NCBI RefSeq assembly: GCF_000970455.1
Contig: NZ_LAJG01000023.1
Location: 1-64,000 of the forward strand
Length of the DNA: 64,000 bases
Origin: Devosia soli
Lineage (GTDB): Bacteria > Pseudomonadota > Alphaproteobacteria > Rhizobiales > Devosiaceae
Direction of reading: 5' to 3'
Shown: piece by piece, positions 59,580-64,000 of the stretch
Layout of the letters: each line of letters begins with the position of its first letter
Numbering within the stretch: position 1 is the stretch's first letter
Made by a program: the position numbers and the translations under genes
The notes under the pieces: generated by a model
The model's input: only the letters and a program-made list of their open reading frames with translations
The model's database searches: none
What the model was told of the DNA's origin: nothing

Positions 59580-61451
59580 TTATTGGCCGAAGTTGAGAGT
59601 GAGCAGTTGCTGCAGCGCCTGCTGGTTGATCTTGAGGCCCACATCGTCGCGTATGGCACCGACAAAATCGCTATAGAGCCCTTGCTGCGCTTCGCCCTGG
59701 AGGTTGTCAGCTGCTGCCGTTTCAAGCGGTTCCGTCGGCACGGTATTGTCGACGACCTGATAGACCATGTAGTCGCCGGAACCGCTCACGACCGAGCCGT
59801 GATGCTCCGGCCCGCCATTGAATGCCGCTTGCGCCACCACATTGTCGATCGAGCCGTCATCCGAGCCGAAGCGCGAGAACGGCGGCGAAATCTGCGGGAA
59901 GAGGTTGAGCGACATTGCAACATCGGCGAGCGGAGTGCCGCTGTCGAGCTGGGCGACGATTTCCTCACTCTTGGCAAGCAGCGCATTGTTCGTGCGTTCC
60001 GTCGTCATCGCGGTCGTCACTTCGGTGCGCACTTCGTCGAGCGTCTGGTCACGTGCCTCCGCCACATCGAGCAGATCGAAGAACACATGGGCATTGCCCG
60101 TCAGCGGGATCGATGGCGTCAGCTGGCCCTCGGTCGCCTTGAAGATTGCCTGGCTGATCTTGGTGCGGTCTTCCGGCTGCAGGTTCGGCACCACATCGAG
60201 CTGATTTCCGCCGGCGGTCACGTCGGCTTCGTAAAGCTGCAGGCCGAACCGCTGGGCGATTTCCGAGAGCGGCCGGAACGCGGCGCGTAGCTCTTCGATC
60301 TGGTCGAGCACGTCGTTGATTTCGGTGCGCGCCTGCGCAGTGCCGAGTGCGGTGACGATCTGCTGGCGTGCTTCTTCGAGTGTAGGCTGGCCGGTGGCTT
60401 CGATAGCCGAGACGTGGACGGCCCGCTTGCCGGCGACGCCGTCGATGATCGTCGTGCCACCCTCTGGCAGTGCAAAAGCCGCATTGGCCAGCGCCGTATC
60501 CGTCACTTGCGCCCGCGTCAGCGTGCCAACTTCGGTCGCGGTGAGGCCGGTTTCGGTGAGGAGCGTGGCAAAATCTTTGCCCGCCGCAACCCCGGCTTCG
60601 AATGCTGCCTGCTGCTCGGCATTCAGCACCACCTGCTGGATCGTCCGCTTTTCCGGTGTCGTCAGCGTATCCTTGATCCGCTCATATTCAGCGGAGATCT
60701 CTTCGTCGGTAAAAGTCTTGCTTGCCGCGAGCGAAGCCAGGGACAGGTCCAGAACCTGAACCTTGCGCGTTTCGACGGTCCGGAATTCGGCCTGGTGCTC
60801 GGTCAGATAGGCAGCGAGCTCTTCTTCTGTCGGCGCAGCGGGCGTTTCGATATTGGCGTCGGTCAGCGTGATATAGTCGATCGTTCGCTGGGTGCCGACA
60901 TAATCGTTGATGAGTGTCTTGGCGACATCGGGCAGGGGGCTTTCGGCAAAGAGCGTGCCCATCAGCTGCTCGCGCTTGGCTTCCTCGCCGCGCGTCTGGA
61001 AATATTCCGCTTCTGTCCAGCCGCTGGCCTGCAATACCTGGTCGAACACGGACGGATCGAAATTGCCGAGCGTCCCCTGGAACGACGGATCGGTCCGCAA
61101 CATCTGGCTCAGCTTATCCTCGGATACACCCAGCCCCATTTGATTGGCGAGCACGTTCATCGCCTCGCCTTCGGAAAGGTTGAGCAGCACGAAGGTCGGC
61201 AGGCCCATGGATTCGGCTTCGGCGACCGTCGGCACGCGCCCGAGCTGCTGGGCAAGCCGGCTCGTCTGGCTCTGGTATGCGCGCAGGAATTCACGCGAGG
61301 TGATTTCCTGATCGCCCACGCGCGCAACGGTATTGCTTCCCAGATCGGTGATCACATTGTTGATGCCAAAGCCGGCTATACCAACGAGCAGAAACGCTCC
61401 CATGATCTTCCCGGGCCAGGATTTTGCAAAGCCTCGCAAACCATCGAGCAT
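59580..61451 (-). CDS. PpiD-like membrane-anchored periplasmic chaperone (SurA_N/parvulin)
   Basis: 623 residues. One N-terminal membrane helix (about 15-33, [17 protein letters not shown]) anchors it at the Sec exit. The SurA-like N domain covers about 36-160 ([17 protein letters not shown]). A parvulin-like domain at about 265-370 lacks the usual clear active-site pattern, as in E. coli PpiD, so the role is probably chaperoning. A second chaperone segment ends the protein. It is divergent from tpiA with a 120-bp shared promoter region and leads the trp-moa run. Confidence 0.9.
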   Translation of the reverse strand: MLDGLRGFAKSWPGKIMGAFLLVGIAGFGINNVITDLGSNTVARVGDQEITSREFLRAYQSQTSRLAQQLGRVPTVAEAESMGLPTFVLLNLSEGEAMNVLANQMGLGVSEDKLSQMLRTDPSFQGTLGNFDPSVFDQVLQASGWTEAEYFQTRGEEAKREQLMGTLFAESPLPDVAKTLINDYVGTQRTIDYITLTDANIETPAAPTEEELAAYLTEHQAEFRTVETRKVQVLDLSLASLAASKTFTDEEISAEYERIKDTLTTPEKRTIQQVVLNAEQQAAFEAGVAAGKDFATLLTETGLTATEVGTLTRAQVTDTALANAAFALPEGGTTIIDGVAGKRAVHVSAIEATGQPTLEEARQQIVTALGTAQARTEINDVLDQIEELRAAFRPLSEIAQRFGLQLYEADVTAGGNQLDVVPNLQPEDRTKISQAIFKATEGQLTPSIPLTGNAHVFFDLLDVAEARDQTLDEVRTEVTTAMTTERTNNALLAKSEEIVAQLDSGTPLADVAMSLNLFPQISPPFSRFGSDDGSIDNVVAQAAFNGGPEHHGSVVSGSGDYMVYQVVDNTVPTEPLETAAADNLQGEAQQGLYSDFVGAIRDDVGLKINQQALQQLLTLNFGQ

Positions 61452-61571
61452 TTCGAGCGTTCCGTTTTGGGCCTGAGGCTTTACCGCAAGGTTCGCCTGA
61501 GACTAGAAGACATACCGACTGCCGGGGTTAGGGCAAAGCCCACTTTGGCGCAAGAGGCAGGAGTAGCAAGA

Positions 61572-62327
61572 TTGACGACCATCTCACCGCTGATCGCCGG
61601 AAACTGGAAGATGAACGGGCTTTCACAGTCGCTCGAGGAGTTGACTGAACTGGCCCAATTGCTGACCACCGGTGAGGCGCCACGAGCCGTAGTCGTGGTC
61701 TGCCCACCCGCCACTCTTCTTTCCGCCGTCGCCGCTCAAGGCGCCTCGAGCGGCATCATGGCCGGTGGCCAGGATTGCCATACAGAAGCCTCCGGCGCGC
61801 ACACGGGCGATATTTCCGCCTATATGCTGGCCGATGCCGGCGCCCAGTTTGTCATCCTTGGACACTCCGAGCGTCGAGCCAGCCATCGCGAAACCGACGA
61901 CTTGGTGCGCGCAAAGGCAGAGGCGGCCATGGGCGCCGGCCTCAAGCCAATCATCTGTGTTGGCGAAACAGAAGAAGAGCGCGACGCCGGTCGCGCTGAA
62001 GCCGTCGTAGCCGGCCAGCTCGCCGGATCTATCCCCGATGCGGCAAGCCAGCACGAAGTCATCGTTGCCTATGAACCCGTCTGGGCTATCGGCACCGGTC
62101 GCACCCCGAGCAATGACGATATAGCCAAGATGCATGCGAGCATCCGCCAGGCGCTTGTCGAACGGTTCGGTGAGGAAAAGGGCAATTCGATCCGCATTCT
62201 TTATGGTGGCTCGATGAAGCCTCTTAATGCGCGTGAGATTCTTGCCATTGATAACGTCAATGGCGGCCTCGTTGGCGGCGCCAGCCTCTTGGCAAAAGAC
62301 TTTTACACCATTATCTCCGCCGTATAG
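61572..62327 (+). CDS. tpiA: Triosephosphate isomerase
   Basis: Interconverts dihydroxyacetone phosphate and glyceraldehyde 3-phosphate. It has 251 residues. The catalytic Lys is in AGNWKMNG, His98 in ILGHSERR and Glu168 in [11 protein letters not shown]. The phosphate loop is LYGGSMKP. The start is TTG at 61572, with GGAG eight bases upstream and the normal TIM N terminus directly after. The frame stays open far upstream, but that part is antisense to ppiD. A nine-pair hairpin at 62355-62377 follows the stop without a U-tract. Confidence 0.95.
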   Translation: MTTISPLIAGNWKMNGLSQSLEELTELAQLLTTGEAPRAVVVVCPPATLLSAVAAQGASSGIMAGGQDCHTEASGAHTGDISAYMLADAGAQFVILGHSERRASHRETDDLVRAKAEAAMGAGLKPIICVGETEEERDAGRAEAVVAGQLAGSIPDAASQHEVIVAYEPVWAIGTGRTPSNDDIAKMHASIRQALVERFGEEKGNSIRILYGGSMKPLNAREILAIDNVNGGLVGGASLLAKDFYTIISAV

Positions 62328-62448
62328 CCGAACGGCATTCGCATTAGCCGAGCTGTTGTCGCGAATTTCGCGGCAACGCTCTGGCCTTTGCCGTTTTAGG
62401 CGTGTATGACGCCGCATCTTTTATGACTGACGCGAAGACCAAGACCTC

Positions 62449-63015
62449 ATGGCGAACGTCCTTATTGTTGTCTATCTGCTGATCGTTGTGGCGCTGATTG
62501 CCGTCATCCTCGTCCAGCGCTCCGAAGGTGGCGCGCTTGGCATCGGTGGTGGTGGCGGTGGTGGCCTGATGACGGCGCGTGGCTCGGCAAACCTGCTGAC
62601 TCGCACGACGGCAATTCTGGCAACCCTGTTTTTCGCCACGGCCATTGGCCTTACGGTCCTCAGCGAACTCGATCGCGGCACCTCGAGCATTCTCGATCGT
62701 GCAACGACCACCGAAGATGGCGCCCAGCCGTCCAACGTTCTCGACGCGCTGAACGCCCTCCAGGGCGATACGACTTCCGATCTTCCGGTTCCGGCCGACG
62801 CCCAGACCCCCGCAACCTCGACTCCGGCGCCGTCGACGACGACTACACCCGCTGCTCCTGCCACCACGGCACCGGCAGCGACGACTCCGGAATCGACCAG
62901 CGACCTGCCTGTCCCGTCCGCTCCGGCAACGCCCGAGGCACCGTCCGAAACGACGACCCCGAGCGCGGCCCCCGCGACCGAAAATCAGCAGCCGGCTCCA
63001 ACGACCGGCAACTAA
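62449..63015 (+). CDS. secG: Preprotein translocase subunit SecG with long Pro/Thr-rich tail
   Basis: Accessory SecYEG subunit. Residues 1-75 are the normal SecG: helix 1 (NVLIVVYLLIVVALIAVILVQ), the cytoplasmic GGALGIGGGGGG loop and helix 2 (TAILATLFFATAIGLTVLS). Residues 80-188 are a low-complexity tail of Ala, Pro, Thr and Ser. It contains two TSDLPVP copies that bracket a Thr/Pro/Ala run. Most SecG proteins end near 75-130 residues. The tail should lie in the periplasm. A terminator follows before pyrG. Confidence 0.93.
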   Translation: MANVLIVVYLLIVVALIAVILVQRSEGGALGIGGGGGGGLMTARGSANLLTRTTAILATLFFATAIGLTVLSELDRGTSSILDRATTTEDGAQPSNVLDALNALQGDTTSDLPVPADAQTPATSTPAPSTTTTPAAPATTAPAATTPESTSDLPVPSAPATPEAPSETTTPSAAPATENQQPAPTTGN

Positions 63016-63038
63016 GACGCCGAAAGGCGAAGCCGAAA

Positions 63039-63069
63039 AAGGGGATGGAAACATCCCCTTCTTCTTTTT
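63039..63069 (+). terminator. Terminator of secG
   Basis: AAGGGGATG-GAAA-CATCCCCTT followed by CTTCTTTTT, 23 bases after the secG stop. It leaves pyrG to its own promoter within the next 60 bases. Confidence 0.88.
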
Positions 63070-63122
63070 GTGTGGAGCGCATGCAGCGTCTCTGCGAATC
63101 GTTTTTGATGTGCTTATGGTGA

Positions 63123-64000
<878 letters not shown>

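Noticed and set aside
60414-61571. N-terminal extension of tpiA of nearly 390 codons
   Set aside because: This part is antisense to ppiD. TpiA homology and a good ribosome site both begin at the TTG at 61572.

Overview
The window reads as a stretch of chromosome from an alphaproteobacterium of the order Hyphomicrobiales, most likely a Devosia-like member. The family-level guess is inference, made without a database search. Three things support it: GC-rich coding with NNC/NNG third positions; alphaproteobacterial marker genes (ATP12 chaperone, NDUFA12, MipZ, DUF1489, DUF2155); and conserved alphaproteobacterial gene orders. These orders are deg-rarA-crcB-rlu-HAD-ATP12, dsbA-aroQ-accB-accC-aat, amidase-PBP1A, trpEGDC-moaC-moeA, and ppiD divergent from tpiA, then secG-pyrG. 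I saw no phage, insertion sequence, CRISPR array, integrase or toxin-antitoxin pair. Most of the window is housekeeping sequence, and I did not find a convincing new multi-gene system.

Layout. 1-5.8 kb (+): a 5'-truncated Deg protease, then rarA, crcB, an RluC/D-type pseudouridine synthase, a HAD phosphatase and ATP12; crcB, the synthase and the phosphatase overlap by ATGA. 5.7-12.6 kb (-): folK-folB-folP, a sulfate ABC importer (binding protein plus two permeases, no ATPase gene), an EamA transporter and rimO. 12.9-19.6 kb: DoxX, DUF4282, lipB, an orphan FliN-like SPOA protein, tRNA-Leu(GAG), YjbR, mgtE, a 33-codon membrane microprotein, a GST, DUF1489 and mipZ. 19.6-30.5 kb: HxlR divergent from a PA14-containing GH3 beta-glucosidase, a PfpI protein, a D,D-carboxypeptidase, TusA, a CAP-domain lipoprotein, SMP-30, an acidic protein, an MFS transporter, NDUFA12, DUF2155 and a GyrI-like protein.

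29.7-40.1 kb: dsbA-aroQ-accB-accC-aat with an overlapping APH(3')-like kinase (-); an aminotransferase and GNAT pair (+); a VOC protein; a YafY-type regulator broken by two in-frame TAA codons; and rne. 40.7-46.3 kb: the cell-wall pair amidase and PBP1A, two small proteins, tRNA-Leu(CAA) and azlCD. 46.6-53.1 kb: a MATE exporter, a small hypothetical protein, a SPOR-tailed D,D-carboxypeptidase and clpS-clpA. 53.1-61.5 kb: REP-like repeats, DUF2798 and the minus-strand run ppiD-trpE-trpG-trpD-trpC-moaC-moeA. 61.5-64 kb (+): tpiA, secG with an unusual Pro/Thr-rich tail, and pyrG cut by the window end.

Functional themes are folate and tryptophan synthesis, fatty-acid initiation (AccBC), peptidoglycan building and trimming (amidase, PBP1A, two carboxypeptidases), protein quality control (Deg, ClpSA, L/F transferase, PpiD, DsbA) and RNA turnover. 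Aat and ClpS/ClpA are separate steps of the same N-degron pathway and both occur here. The observations most worth checking are the 33-aa membrane microprotein, the doubly interrupted YafY gene, the APH(3')-like kinase coupled to aat, the SecG tail, the repeated CTAG stop-stop interlocks between convergent genes, palindromes in several promoter regions and an orphan terminator before clpS.
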